This document shows positions 1 to 9,613 of a DNA stretch of 64,000 bases, piece by piece. The stretch lies in assembly GCF_006547145.1 (NCBI RefSeq), contig NZ_CP041244.1, positions 3,720,001 to 3,784,000 of the forward strand. The letters run 5' to 3'. Each line of letters begins with the position of its first letter. Position 1 is the stretch's first letter. The DNA comes from Actinomadura sp. WMMA1423. GTDB lineage: Bacteria > Actinomycetota > Actinomycetes > Streptosporangiales > Streptosporangiaceae. A program made the translations under genes and the position numbers. The notes beneath the pieces were generated by a model that saw only the letters and a program-made list of their open reading frames with translations, did not search any database and was not told the origin of the DNA.

Positions 1-80
1 TGTGCATCGGAGACCTGGCCCTCGCGAACGGGGACGGCGGCCCCCTTCCCGAGATCAGCAAGGCGCCCCCGAACAACTGA
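1..80 (+). CDS. 3' end of an unidentified protein (partial)
   Basis: The frame beginning at base 3 is open from the window edge and ends with TGA at 78-80. It encodes about 25 residues ending in ISKAPPNN. Codon third positions are GC-rich as in real genes here. The rest lies outside the window, so the product cannot be named. The 80 bases that follow are non-coding and lead to the ANTAR gene. Confidence 0.5.
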   Translation, partial: CIGDLALANGDGGPLPEISKAPPNN

Positions 81-160
81 CGCACCTCCGCGGAGCGCCG
101 GGGCGGCGTGACCTGGCAGGGCCCGCCTGCGCATCCCCCCGGGCAGGCTAATCTCGAAGC

Positions 161-982
161 GTGACGCCCACCGAAACGGTCCTCACGGACCAGCTCGCGC
201 TGGAGATCGCCCGCCTGGGCATGGTCGGGGAGTCCTCCGACGTGGGCACCCTGCACCGGGTGACCGAGCTCGCGTCGCGGGCCGTGCCCGGATGCGCGGG
301 CGCCGCGAGCGTGCGCTGGGCGCTGCCGAGCACCCGGGGCGCCGCGGCACGACCGAACGCCGACCGGGCGGGCCGCATCGCGGACATGTCCGTCCAGGGC
401 GCCGCACCCGGCTCCGCCGCGGCGCCGGAGGAGACCCGGCCGGAGCCGCTGGCCGCCGCGGCCAGCCATCCCGACCTCGCCGAGGTGACCGACCGGCAGC
501 TGGCCCGCGGTCGCGGGCCGCTCTTCGACGTGGTGGCCGACCAGATGCCGCTGACCTCGGACGACATCCTCGCCGAGACCCGCTGGCCCGAGGCCATGTC
601 GGACATGCTGCGCCGCGGGGTGCGCTGCTTCACCACCACCCCGCACCTGAACCCGCCCGTCCTCGTCACGCTCACCCTGTACGGGGTGACGCCGAAGTCC
701 CTCGGCCACGGGCGGCACGCGATCGCGTCGCTGCTGGTGGCGCAGGGCACCGCGGCCGTCTCCAACAGCCAGCAGTACGACGACGTGCACCGCACGGCCG
801 TCCAGCTCCAGGCCGCCGTCGAGGCGCGCGCCGTCGTCGACCAGGCCAAGGGGATCCTCATGCACGCGCTCGGCTGCGATGCCGACGAGGCGTTCGCGGA
901 GATGCGCCGGATCTCGCAGACCCGCCACGTTAAGCTCACCGCTCTCGCCCAGCGTATCGTCGGACACCAGGGCCTGCCCTAG
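161..982 (+). CDS. GAF and ANTAR domain-containing regulator
   Basis: The predicted protein has 273 residues. The middle looks like a degenerate GAF sensory domain. The last 65 residues (about 205-268) match an ANTAR RNA-binding domain: a helical stretch around AVEARAVVDQAKGILMHA, followed by DADEAFAEMRRISQ and a final helix. ANTAR proteins bind paired hairpins in nascent mRNA and prevent termination. GAF-ANTAR proteins are typical of actinobacteria, where the ligand is usually unknown. GTG at 161 is the first start giving a full N-terminus; no strong ribosome binding site is visible. The next gene is a SpoIIE-type phosphatase, so both may belong to a stress-sensing group. The family call is firm and the signal is unknown. 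Confidence 0.85.
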   Translation: MTPTETVLTDQLALEIARLGMVGESSDVGTLHRVTELASRAVPGCAGAASVRWALPSTRGAAARPNADRAGRIADMSVQGAAPGSAAAPEETRPEPLAAAASHPDLAEVTDRQLARGRGPLFDVVADQMPLTSDDILAETRWPEAMSDMLRRGVRCFTTTPHLNPPVLVTLTLYGVTPKSLGHGRHAIASLLVAQGTAAVSNSQQYDDVHRTAVQLQAAVEARAVVDQAKGILMHALGCDADEAFAEMRRISQTRHVKLTALAQRIVGHQGLP

Positions 983-1095
983 GTGCCGGCGAGACGCATA
1001 GGCTGCGCCCAGCGGCCCCGTAGACCGGCGTCCGGCCCGGCAGGGGCGGGAGCCGTCCTGGTTCCACCGTGGTGACGCGGACGAAAGGAGACCAG

Positions 1096-3087
1096 ATGCA
1101 CGATCAGCCCGACCAGCTCGAACCCGAGTCCCTGCTGCGGGAGGTCTCGGACCTCGAAGGCCGCATCGGCGAGCTGCGCCAGGCCGCCGGCGTGCCCGAG
1201 CCCGACCTGCGCGCCACGCTGGACGCGGCGCTGGTCGAGCTCGAGCTGGCGCTGACCGTGCTGCGCACGATGGGCGGCGAGCAGTCCGGCGAGTCGGGCG
1301 GGTCGGCCGCCGCCGAGAACGAGCGGCGGGTCCTGCGCACGGTCTTCCAGGACGCCCCGGTCCCGCTGTTCCTGCTCGACCGGACGACGAACGTCCGCCG
1401 CGTCAACAGGCAGGCCGCCGAGCTGCTCGGCACGTCGTCGGGCTACGTGTCGGGCAAGCAGTTCACGGCGTTCTGCGACATGGCGACCCGGGCGGCCGTC
1501 CGGTCGCAGCTCGCGGCGGCGATCCGGACGGGACGGCGGCGCCGCGTCGGCGTCCGGTTCCTCGGTCGCGACCACCCGATCGACGCCGTGCTGACCTTCG
1601 CGCGGGTGTGGATCCGAGGTGAGCCCGACCCGATGATCGTGGTGGCCGCCGGGCCGACGACCACGCGCGCCGACGACGGCGCCGGCGGGGCGCCCGCGTC
1701 CAAGGGGCAGGCCGCGGGCACGGGGCGGGCCCGGCCCGCCGACGGCGGTCCGAACGACGACGAGGCCGTGGCCACGATCGTGCACCGGATGGACGTCCTC
1801 GCCACCGCCAGCGAACTGCTGCTCGACGAGCCGGTCTTCAACGAGACGGTGGCCGTGCGCCGCTGCGCCCGGCTGCTGGCGGCGGAGCTGGCCGACTGGG
1901 CGTTCATCGACCTGACCGCCCCCGCCGGCGGCAACCCGTCCGCGGCGGCGCAGGGCGGCGCGACGAGGGCGGGCGCGGCGCCCGCGCTGCGCCGCCAGGT
2001 CGTGATGGGCCCGGAGGACGAGCGGTCCGTCGAGGCCGCGCGGATGCTGGAGGAGGTCGACCCCGCCGAGGACACCCTCCCCCACAACGTCTTCGTCACC
2101 CGGCAGAGCGCGCTGCGCCCCCACGTGGAGAACCTCGACGTGCTCGGCATGTGCCCGGACGGGCTGCCGGTCTGCGGCAAGATCGGCGTGACGTCGGTGC
2201 TCAGCGTCCCCATCGAGGACGGCGACCGCGCCATCGGCACGATCACCCTGGCGGCCAGCGGCGAGTACGGCCCGTTCGACCTCATGGACCTCGGCGTCGT
2301 GCAGCGGCTCGGCCGCTACCTGGCCCTGGTGATCCGGGCCGCGCGCCTCTACAGGCGCCGCGCGGAGGTCGCGGACACGCTCCAGGCCGGGCTGCTGCCG
2401 AAGTCGCTCCCCGCCATCCCGGGGGTGAGCGTTGCCGCGCGGTACCTGACGTCCACGCACGGCGCGGAGGTGGGCGGCGACTTCTACGACGTCTTCCGCA
2501 CCGAGAACGGGTGGGGGCTGGTCCTCGGCGACGTGTGCGGCAAGGGCGAGGACGCGGCGGCCGTGACGGCGACGGCCCGGCACTGCGTCCGGCTCGCTTC
2601 GCGGTGGAAGGCCCGTCCCGCCGACGTGCTCGGGATCGTGAACGAGGCCCTGCTGGACGAGGACCGGTTCGTCACGGCCGTGATGGCGAGCCTGACGCTG
2701 GAGACCGAGCGGATCATCGTGTCGCTCGGCACCGCGGGCCACCCGCCCGCGATCATCGTCCGTGCCGACGGGGTGATCAGGTCGGCGTCGCGCGGCGGCG
2801 TCCCGCTCGGCCTGTTCGAGGACTTCGAGGCCGGCCTCGACACGATCGACCTGTCCGTCGGCGACACGCTGATCCTGCATTCGGACGGGGTCCTGGAGGC
2901 GTGCGACATGACGCGGCAGGAGTTCGGCCAGGAGCGCCTGCTGGAGGCGCTCGCCGGGCACGCGGGGAAGCCGCCGGAGGAGATGCTCGCGGGCGTGGAG
3001 CGGGCGCTGCTCGACTACTGCGACAGCGACCTGCGCGACGACGTGTCGATGCTCGCACTGCGGGTGGAGCCGCCCACGCTCGACTAG
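1096..3087 (+). CDS. PAS-GAF-SpoIIE protein serine/threonine phosphatase
   Basis: This 663-residue protein has a short N-terminal coiled coil (about 5-65), a PAS domain (about 80-190, DAPVPLFLLDRTTNVRRVN), a GAF domain (about 225-405) and a C-terminal PP2C-like SpoIIE phosphatase domain (about 430-655). The phosphatase shows the metal-binding motifs GGDFYDVF, GDVCGKG and LHSDGVLEA. Such RsbU/RsbP-type enzymes dephosphorylate anti-anti-sigma factors and so release sigma factors. ATG 1096 is chosen over the upstream GTG 1069 because GAAAGGAG lies a few bases before it. No kinase (RsbW-like) domain is fused and no partner anti-sigma gene is adjacent. Confidence is high for family, low for the sigma factor controlled. 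Confidence 0.93.
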   Translation: MHDQPDQLEPESLLREVSDLEGRIGELRQAAGVPEPDLRATLDAALVELELALTVLRTMGGEQSGESGGSAAAENERRVLRTVFQDAPVPLFLLDRTTNVRRVNRQAAELLGTSSGYVSGKQFTAFCDMATRAAVRSQLAAAIRTGRRRRVGVRFLGRDHPIDAVLTFARVWIRGEPDPMIVVAAGPTTTRADDGAGGAPASKGQAAGTGRARPADGGPNDDEAVATIVHRMDVLATASELLLDEPVFNETVAVRRCARLLAAELADWAFIDLTAPAGGNPSAAAQGGATRAGAAPALRRQVVMGPEDERSVEAARMLEEVDPAEDTLPHNVFVTRQSALRPHVENLDVLGMCPDGLPVCGKIGVTSVLSVPIEDGDRAIGTITLAASGEYGPFDLMDLGVVQRLGRYLALVIRAARLYRRRAEVADTLQAGLLPKSLPAIPGVSVAARYLTSTHGAEVGGDFYDVFRTENGWGLVLGDVCGKGEDAAAVTATARHCVRLASRWKARPADVLGIVNEALLDEDRFVTAVMASLTLETERIIVSLGTAGHPPAIIVRADGVIRSASRGGVPLGLFEDFEAGLDTIDLSVGDTLILHSDGVLEACDMTRQEFGQERLLEALAGHAGKPPEEMLAGVERALLDYCDSDLRDDVSMLALRVEPPTLD

Positions 3088-3139
3088 AACGTTTCAAGCC
3101 GGGCGACTGATGGGCGTTTTGCCGGGGTAAACGGCATCC

Positions 3140-3646
3140 ATGAGCGACGACCCCTCAGACAAGCCCCGCAACGAGACGGAGCACGAGCGCCTGGACCGGC
3201 AGCTGATGGAGCTGCTCCAGGGCTTCCGGGTGGCGACCACCGGAGTGCAGGTGCTGTTCGCGTTCCTGCTGACCGTCCCGTTCTCGGCGGGCTTCGACGC
3301 CAAGGTCAGCGACACGGGCCGGGCGCTGTTCTACATCGCGCTGTTCGGGGCGGGGCTCGCGTCCGTCTGCTTCATCGCCCCCGTCATCCAGCACCGGATC
3401 CTGTTCCGGCTCGGGCAGAAGGCGCTGCTGATCCGGCGCGCCAACCGGTTCGGGATCGCCGGGGCCTTCGCGCTGGGCGTCTCGATGACCGCGGCGACCA
3501 CCCTGGTCGTCCAGGCGCTGTCGGACGAGGCGGCCGCCACCGCCGCCACGGTCGCGGTCGCCGTGCTCCTCGGCGGCTGGGCATGGTTCCTCCAGCCGTT
3601 CCTGACGAGGCTGCGCGCGGAGCGCCGCGCACCGAAGGAGGCCTGA
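3140..3646 (+). CDS. DUF6328-type four-helix membrane protein
   Basis: The 168-residue protein begins with a hydrophilic, acidic and basic stretch (NETEHERLDRQLMELLQ) and then has about four hydrophobic segments. The opening pattern, followed by VLFAFLLTVPFSAGF, matches a family of actinobacterial membrane proteins of unknown function (DUF6328, recalled, not searched). The ATG start at 3140 is unambiguous. It is transcribed with the phosphatase upstream but separated by 52 bases, and it ends at a strong bidirectional hairpin. No catalytic residues are apparent. Confidence 0.75.
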   Translation: MSDDPSDKPRNETEHERLDRQLMELLQGFRVATTGVQVLFAFLLTVPFSAGFDAKVSDTGRALFYIALFGAGLASVCFIAPVIQHRILFRLGQKALLIRRANRFGIAGAFALGVSMTAATTLVVQALSDEAAATAATVAVAVLLGGWAWFLQPFLTRLRAERRAPKEA

Positions 3647-3694
3647 CCCGCCGCCGGTCGGACGAGCTCGGTCACTGGGGCCCCGCCACGAGCG

Positions 3695-3727
3695 CCGGGC
3701 GGGCCCGTCCATGACGGGCCCGCCCGG
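3695..3727. terminator. Perfect 15-bp hairpin between convergent genes
   Basis: The arms ccgggcgggcccgtc (3695-3709) and gacgggcccgcccgg (3713-3727) are exact reverse complements around a cat loop. It sits between the stops of the DUF6328 gene and the ProRS gene, which converge here. There is no U-tract, so it is a GC-type actinobacterial terminator candidate working in both directions. Confidence 0.7.
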
Positions 3728-3744
3728 GGCGGTCGGAGGCGTCC

Positions 3745-5223
<1,479 letters not shown>

Positions 5224-5294
5224 TCAGGGCACCTTAACCACCCTCGCGCGATCCGCCCGTCCCAGATCGCCTCTCTTACCGCTCGGCTATCGCC

Positions 5295-5323
5295 TTGGAG
5301 GCCGCCAGCACGAATGTTATTCT
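5295..5323 (+). promoter_or_regulatory. Sigma-70-like promoter for the small two-gene operon
   Basis: TTGGAG at 5295-5300 and TATTCT at 5318-5323 are separated by exactly 17 bases. They lie in an AT-richer patch that stands out locally. Transcription would start near 5330, about 20 bases before the ATG at 5352, leaving a very short leader. Confidence 0.55.
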
Positions 5324-5351
5324 AGACCTACACAGGTAGCACAGTCGCTAC

Positions 5352-5597
5352 ATGCCAGGTAAGCGCACACGGGCCGCTATCAAGGTGTTAGTGGAAGCCG
5401 GGTGGCAGGTCACCTACACCAGCGGACGGGCTCACGCGTATGCGAGGGCATCCTGCCCTGGCGGCCCCGGCTGCTGCACTCCTCCCTTCTCGATCAACGG
5501 AACTCCCGACGTCGACGAACACGAGGCACAGAAGATCCGGAGGCGGATGCGGCAGCACGACGCCAAGGCGGCCGCACGGCAGGAAGAGAAGGACTGA
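5352..5597 (+). CDS. Small HicA-like protein, candidate toxin of a two-gene module
   Basis: The 81-residue product is basic. It has the layout of the double-stranded-RNA-binding-like HicA/YcfA fold: an N-terminal helix (AAIKVLVEAGWQVTY), a glycine turn, then a strand with a histidine (SGRAHAYARASC), and a C-terminal basic helix (EAQKIRRRMRQHD). The cysteine cluster CPGGPGCC is unusual for HicA. A good promoter lies just upstream. Its stop overlaps the start of the next gene (TGATG), so the pair is translationally coupled. The toxin role is inferred from size, fold-like pattern and the DNA-binding partner, with no direct evidence. It could instead be an RNA-binding accessory factor. Confidence 0.6.
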   Translation: MPGKRTRAAIKVLVEAGWQVTYTSGRAHAYARASCPGGPGCCTPPFSINGTPDVDEHEAQKIRRRMRQHDAKAAARQEEKD

Positions 5598-6130
5598 TGA
5601 GCACCTACTGGTTCGAGCTCGAGGTCGGGCCGATCAGCGACCTTGAAGAGGCCGCGGAGCGGCTGTACTCGCGCTGCGGCGACGGCCAGCTCTCCGGCGA
5701 CGAGCAGAGCGGCGCCGTCCTGTTCTCGCGCGAGGCGCGCAACGCCATCGAGGCGGTCCTCTCCGCCATCGACGACAGCGAGCGCAGTGGACTGTCGGTG
5801 ACCGGCGTCACGGAGGACCTGGTCACCATCGACGACATCGCCGAGAAGACCGGCAGGTCGGCCCCGGCCGTCGGGCACTGGACGACCGGTGAACGCGGCC
5901 CAGGAGGCTTCCCCGCTCCGGTCGTTCATCGCGGCAGCCGCGTCAAGCTGTACTCCTGGGCCCAGGTGTCCCGATGGCTCGCGGATGCCGGCCTCGGGAG
6001 AATCGACTCGGTCGCCGCGGAGGTCGCCGCCGCCACCGCCGACGTGGATGCCCTCCTACGTGCTCGACGGGTGCTGCGCGAAGCCCCGTCAGGCAAGCGG
6101 GAAGCCCTTGTGAAGCTGGTAGAGGCGTGA
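5597..6130 (+). CDS. Helix-turn-helix protein, candidate antitoxin/regulator of the module
   Basis: This 178-residue protein has an N-terminal alpha/beta domain of about 75 residues (starting STYWFELEVGPISDLEEA). A helix-turn-helix follows (about 77-130) with VTIDDIAEKTGRSAPAVGHW, then GPGGFPAPVVHRGSRVKLY and WAQVSRWLADAG, like AlpA/MerR-type DNA binders. The C-terminus is helical (ARRVLREAPSGKREALVKLV). I recall this two-domain arrangement in actinobacteria but no assigned function. Its ATG overlaps the upstream stop, so its level is tied to the small protein. By analogy with HicAB it may bind both the partner and the promoter at 5295-5323. Confidence in the HTH is good, in the antitoxin role modest. 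Confidence 0.7.
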   Translation: MSTYWFELEVGPISDLEEAAERLYSRCGDGQLSGDEQSGAVLFSREARNAIEAVLSAIDDSERSGLSVTGVTEDLVTIDDIAEKTGRSAPAVGHWTTGERGPGGFPAPVVHRGSRVKLYSWAQVSRWLADAGLGRIDSVAAEVAAATADVDALLRARRVLREAPSGKREALVKLVEA

Positions 6131-6238
6131 CCGACGCCGAAGCGGCGCAGGCTCCGGGCCCGAGGGCCTGCCACGGCCGTTGACAGGGGGCTCGTCAATC
6201 ATGTCGGCCTGGCCAGGCCTTCTCGTTACGCTCGCGGG

Positions 6239-7933
6239 ATGCGCTGGTCCCAGATGTTCGCGCCGACCCTTCGCGAGGACCCCGCCGAGGCCGAGGCGGC
6301 GAGCCACCGGCTGCTGCTGCGGGCGGGGTACGTCCGGCAGCTGACGGCGGGGCATTACTGCCTGCTGCCGCTGGCCGTGCGCGTCCGGGCGAAGATCGTT
6401 CAGATCGTCCGCGAGGAGATGGAGGCGGTCGGCGCGCAGGAGATGCTGCTGCCGGCGATGCACCCGGCCGAGCCGTGGAAGCGGTCGGGCCGCTGGGACC
6501 TGATCGGCCAGGAGCTGTTCCGGCTGCGCGACCGGCGCGGTGCCGAGCACGCCCTCGGCCTGACGCACGAGGAGATCTTCGCGACGGTCGCCCGGGAGCT
6601 GGACTCCTACCGGCGGCTGCCGCAGCAGTGGTACCAGTTCCAGACGAAGTTCCGGGACGAGCCGCGCCCCAAGGGCGGCCTCCTGCGGACCCGCGAGTTC
6701 ACCATGAAGGACGCCTACAGCTTCGACGTCGACCGCGCCGGGCTGGACGCCTCGTTCGAGGCCCACCTCGGCGCCTACACGCGGATCTTCGAGCGGCTCG
6801 GGCTGGCGGCGCTGGCGTGCGAAGCGTCCAACGGCACCATGGGCGGCTCGGACTCGACCGAGTTCATGTGCCCGGCGCAGGCCGGGGAGGACATCGTCTT
6901 CCGCTGCCCGGCCTGCGGGTACGCGGCGAACGTCGAGCGGGCGACGTCGGCGCTCCCCGCCGCGCAGGACGGGCCGGGGCCCGACGCGCCGGAGCGCTTC
7001 GACACCCCGGGCGTCCGCACGATCGAGGACCTCCTGGCGTACGGCGCGCCCGCCGACCGGCAGATCAAGACGCTCGTGTACGTCCTGGACGGCGCGCCGA
7101 CGCTCGTCCTGCTGCGCGGCGACCACCCGCTCAACGAGCAGAAACTCGTGGACGCGACGGGCGCCACGGAGATCCGCGCCGCCGAGCCCGGCGAGATCCG
7201 GGACGCCCTCGGCGCGCTGCCCGGCAGCCTCGGGGCGGTCGGCGCGGCGCTCCCGGTGATCGCGGACGAGGCGCTGCGCGGTCGCCGCGACATGTTCACC
7301 GGCGCCAACACCGACGACGTCCACCTGCGCGGCGTCGACGTCGGCCGCGACATCGAAGTGGGCGCCTGGGCGGACCTGCGCGAGGTCGCGGAGGGGGAGC
7401 CCTGCGTCCGCTGCGGCGGGCCGCTGGAGTCGCTGCGGGCGATCGAGGTCGGGCACATCTTCAAGCTGGGCGACCGCTACTCCCGCGCGCTCGGCGTCGA
7501 GGTGCTGGACGCCGCCGGTCGCTCCGTCCCGGTGGTCATGGGCAGCTACGGGCTCGGGATCGAGCGCGCGATGGCCGCGATCGTCGAGACCCACCACGAC
7601 GAGCGCGGCATCGTTTGGCCGGTGGCCGTCGCACCGTTCCAGGTCGCCGTCGTGACCGCCCAGTCCGACGACGCCGACGTGGCCGCGGCGGCGGAGGAGG
7701 TCTACGCGGGCCTGGCCGGGGCGGGCGTCGAGGTGGTGATCGACGACCGCGCCGAGCGCGCGGGCGTGAAGTTCCGGGACGTGGAGCTGACCGGCATCCC
7801 CTTTCGCGTGACCGTGGGCCGCCGCGGCCTCGCCGAGGGCGTCGCCGAAGTCACGATCCGCGCCACCGGCGAGACCTCCAAGATCGCCCTGGCCTCCGTG
7901 GTGGAGCAGGTCCGGTCGCTGCTCGCCGGTTGA
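6239..7933 (+). CDS. proS: Prolyl-tRNA synthetase, bacterial type with editing domain
   Basis: This second ProRS has 564 residues and the bacterial architecture. The class II core starts MRWSQMFAPTLRE with RLLLRAGYVRQLTAGHYCLLP. Motif 2 is near KFRDEPRPKGGLLRTREFTMKD. The INS editing insertion runs about 225-380 and contains ALRGRRDMFTGAN. Motif 3 is GSYGLGIERAMAA, and an anticodon-binding domain follows. The editing domain normally hydrolyses Ala-tRNA-Pro. The ATG at 6239 fits the family N-terminus. Two cysteine pairs (CPACGYAAN and CVRCGGP) flank the insertion. It is intact, unrelated in type to the first ProRS, and both are likely active. Which one is essential cannot be told from sequence. 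Confidence 0.95.
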   Translation: MRWSQMFAPTLREDPAEAEAASHRLLLRAGYVRQLTAGHYCLLPLAVRVRAKIVQIVREEMEAVGAQEMLLPAMHPAEPWKRSGRWDLIGQELFRLRDRRGAEHALGLTHEEIFATVARELDSYRRLPQQWYQFQTKFRDEPRPKGGLLRTREFTMKDAYSFDVDRAGLDASFEAHLGAYTRIFERLGLAALACEASNGTMGGSDSTEFMCPAQAGEDIVFRCPACGYAANVERATSALPAAQDGPGPDAPERFDTPGVRTIEDLLAYGAPADRQIKTLVYVLDGAPTLVLLRGDHPLNEQKLVDATGATEIRAAEPGEIRDALGALPGSLGAVGAALPVIADEALRGRRDMFTGANTDDVHLRGVDVGRDIEVGAWADLREVAEGEPCVRCGGPLESLRAIEVGHIFKLGDRYSRALGVEVLDAAGRSVPVVMGSYGLGIERAMAAIVETHHDERGIVWPVAVAPFQVAVVTAQSDDADVAAAAEEVYAGLAGAGVEVVIDDRAERAGVKFRDVELTGIPFRVTVGRRGLAEGVAEVTIRATGETSKIALASVVEQVRSLLAG

Positions 7934-7972
7934 ACCGACCGGTGCGGAGCCGGGCGAGATGGCGGATCGGCC

Positions 7973-8000
7973 TTGCGCCACGCGGAAGCCCAGGCAGACT
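7973..8000 (+). promoter_or_regulatory. Possible promoter giving a leaderless sepF-like mRNA
   Basis: TTGCGC (7973-7978) and CAGACT (7995-8000) are 16 bases apart. The GTG start of the next gene follows only 7 bases after the -10-like element, so transcription would begin at or next to the start codon. Leaderless mRNAs are common in actinobacteria. The match is modest. Confidence 0.35.
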
Positions 8001-8006
8001 TGAGGT

Positions 8007-8270
8007 GTGATCAAAACGCTGCGCCCCAAGGACTACAACGAGGTGCTCCACGTCGGGCACTTCTTCCGCAAGGGCGACCCGGTGCTCATGGATCTCACCG
8101 AACTGACCGACGACGTGGCCAGGCAGCTGGTGGACTTCTGCGCCGGACTCATCTGCGGGCGAGGCGGAGAGATGGAGCGGCTGGACAAGAAGCTCTTCCT
8201 CCTCCAGCCGCCGTCCCGCCCCCGGATCGCCCCCGCCCACATCCCCGACCTCGCCCACGCCGCCGACTGA
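8007..8270 (+). CDS. Short SepF-like cell division protein
   Basis: The 87-residue product is essentially one SepF core domain: TLRPKDYNEVLHVGHFFRKG, then PVLMDLTEL, a helix VARQLVDFCAGLICG, and the strand KKLFLLQPP. SepF polymerises and links FtsZ to the membrane in actinobacteria, which lack FtsA. The usual protein has an N-terminal amphipathic membrane helix and a linker, both absent here. This resembles the shorter SepF-like paralogues known in Streptomyces, so it may modulate rather than anchor the ring. No ftsZ-cluster genes are nearby. The GTG at 8007 is the only start that keeps the conserved first strand. Confidence 0.85.
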   Translation: MIKTLRPKDYNEVLHVGHFFRKGDPVLMDLTELTDDVARQLVDFCAGLICGRGGEMERLDKKLFLLQPPSRPRIAPAHIPDLAHAAD

Positions 8271-8385
8271 TCCTCAACTCCTGGACGAAGGGCGTCGCAC
8301 GGGCACGCACCCCTGCGCTCATGGGTCGGCGGGAAAGCCAAGGCCCGCTGCGTGTTCACGGCGCGGAGCGGGGCGCCGGGAGCGG

Positions 8386-8775
8386 TCAACTCATGTCATG
8401 GCGTCCGGCCTTAACCGCCCGAAGGAACAGGCCCCACTGAGATGCCGGGATGGCCAAGCGCGGCCCGGTCGGCAGTTTGCTGTCACGCACGGCAACGGCG
8501 GATGGCATGCGGGCGACCTCGACACACTGGCCGTTGCCGCTGCTCCGGCTGCTCTTTCGCCATGCGGCACGAGGACTGTCGTATTGGCCTGCTCTGACCT
8601 CGCGGGCGAATGCAGCCCACTCTGCAGGGCGAAAGGACAGCACGGGGCCTTCCGCATCCTTGGAATCTCGCACGGCGGTACCGCTACCGTGCTGGGCGGC
8701 AAGCTCCACGCAGTCTCCCGTCCCGCCGCTGTAGCTGCTCTTCCGCCAGTTCAGTGGCGGAGGGTCTGCTCGCAT
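8386..8775 (-). CDS. Tandem DUF397 protein
   Basis: The 129-residue protein contains two DUF397 units in a row: WRKSSYSGGTGDCVELA with AVRDSKDAEGPVLSF, then WRKSSRSSGNGQCVEVA with AVRDSKLPTGPRLAI. Each ends in W-x-x-F/L and V-x-A-G. DUF397 proteins are usually encoded directly after an XRE-DUF5753 regulator and are thought to be its small partner. That is the case here, with 18 bases between them. A strong site, GGAAAGGAG, precedes the ATG by 6 bases. Most members have a single unit, so the duplication is notable. The upstream regulator has lost its DNA-binding domain, so this protein may be orphaned. Confidence 0.88.
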   Translation of the reverse strand: MRADPPPLNWRKSSYSGGTGDCVELAAQHGSGTAVRDSKDAEGPVLSFRPAEWAAFAREVRAGQYDSPRAAWRKSSRSSGNGQCVEVARMPSAVAVRDSKLPTGPRLAIPASQWGLFLRAVKAGRHDMS

Positions 8776-8793
8776 TTGTGCTCCTTTCCGCGG

Positions 8794-9475
8794 TTAGATC
8801 GTATCTGCCGCGATGGAGCGGATGAGGTTCCGGGAATCTCTGGGTGACAGGGCCATCGCGCGGATGCGGTCGAAGGCATCGCCGTAAGTCTCCAGGTCGT
8901 GCGCCTGTTCCAAGATCAGCGCGCCGTTCATCGTCTCGATGTAGGCCACCCCGGTCTCCCCCTCGGCAGGGAAGCTGTAGAGGGAAAAGGATCCGACCAT
9001 GGCGGGGTGCTCACCGGCGCCGAAGGGAAGCACTTGAACGACTACGTTCTGCCTATCGCGCTCCTCCGCGAGGCTTCCCAGCTGCGCTTCCATGATCTTC
9101 GGGCTTCCAACGATCTGGCGGACCACTCCCTCATTGATCACGGCCCAGAGCTGCGGTCCGTGCTCCTCATCGAGTAGTGCCTGACGAGCAAGGCGCACCT
9201 CAACGCGCTGGTCGATGATCTCCTGCGAGTCTCCAGGCCGCGCGGCGCGGATCACTGCCCGAGCGTAGTCCGGCGTCTGCAGGAGGCCCGGCACGAGTGC
9301 CTGCGCATAGGTGGAGATGAGCGAAGCCTCGGTCTCGATACCGATCATGGTCCGCGTCTCGGTGGGGAGCGTGGCGCCGTAGGACTCCCACCAACCCCGT
9401 TCTTTTGCCTTGCGCGCGATGTCGAGGAGTCCGTTCACCTGCTGCGGGTCGTCAACGCCGTACAGATCGCCGGAC
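8794..9475 (-). pseudogene. XRE-DUF5753 regulator missing its N-terminal HTH
   Basis: The coding frame matches the C-terminal part of an XRE-family regulator. It starts at LYGVDDPQQVNGLLDIARKAKERGWW and runs through the DUF5753 domain (PGLLQTPDYARAVI, RLARQALL, then QVLPFGAGEHPAMVGSF). A normal member has about 70 more residues carrying the Cro/C1 helix-turn-helix. Here the homology stops near 9475, and upstream in frame there are only unrelated codons and then a stop at about 9496. The longest remaining ORF begins at GTG 9438 (214 aa). The break coincides with the truncated start of a divergent ATPase gene, which points to one deletion across the shared promoter. Confidence 0.8.
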
Positions 9476-9478
9476 GCC

Positions 9479-9613
9479 GAGGCGCTGAACCCCGGTCACG
9501 AGGACGGCACGGGAGGATGGGGCCTGCCGATCGTGCAGGCGTTATCGCTGCGGTGTGGGGTCGACCGGACGCCACCGCAGGGCAAATGGGTGTGGTCGGT
9601 GATCGCGTGCTGA
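9479..9613 (+). pseudogene. 3' remnant of a HATPase_c regulatory kinase-like gene
   Basis: About 44 codons ending at TGA 9611-9613 read GGWGLPIVQALSLRCGVD and then GKWVWSVIAC. This is the final glycine-rich ATP-lid and last strand of the anti-sigma/histidine-kinase-type ATPases that often lie divergent from XRE-DUF5753 genes. Everything before it is missing, and the frame upstream is antisense to the broken XRE gene. It cannot make a functional ATPase. Confidence 0.75.

Noticed and set aside
979..2961. A 660-codon antisense frame across the SpoIIE phosphatase
   Set aside because: The plus-strand protein has PAS, GAF and phosphatase motifs; the antisense product has none.
5235..5300. Minus-strand stretch resembling a tRNA D-arm (gccgagcggtaagag)
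   Set aside because: The acceptor, anticodon and T-arms cannot be paired and there is no GGTTCGA-like T-loop, so a tRNA is not supported.
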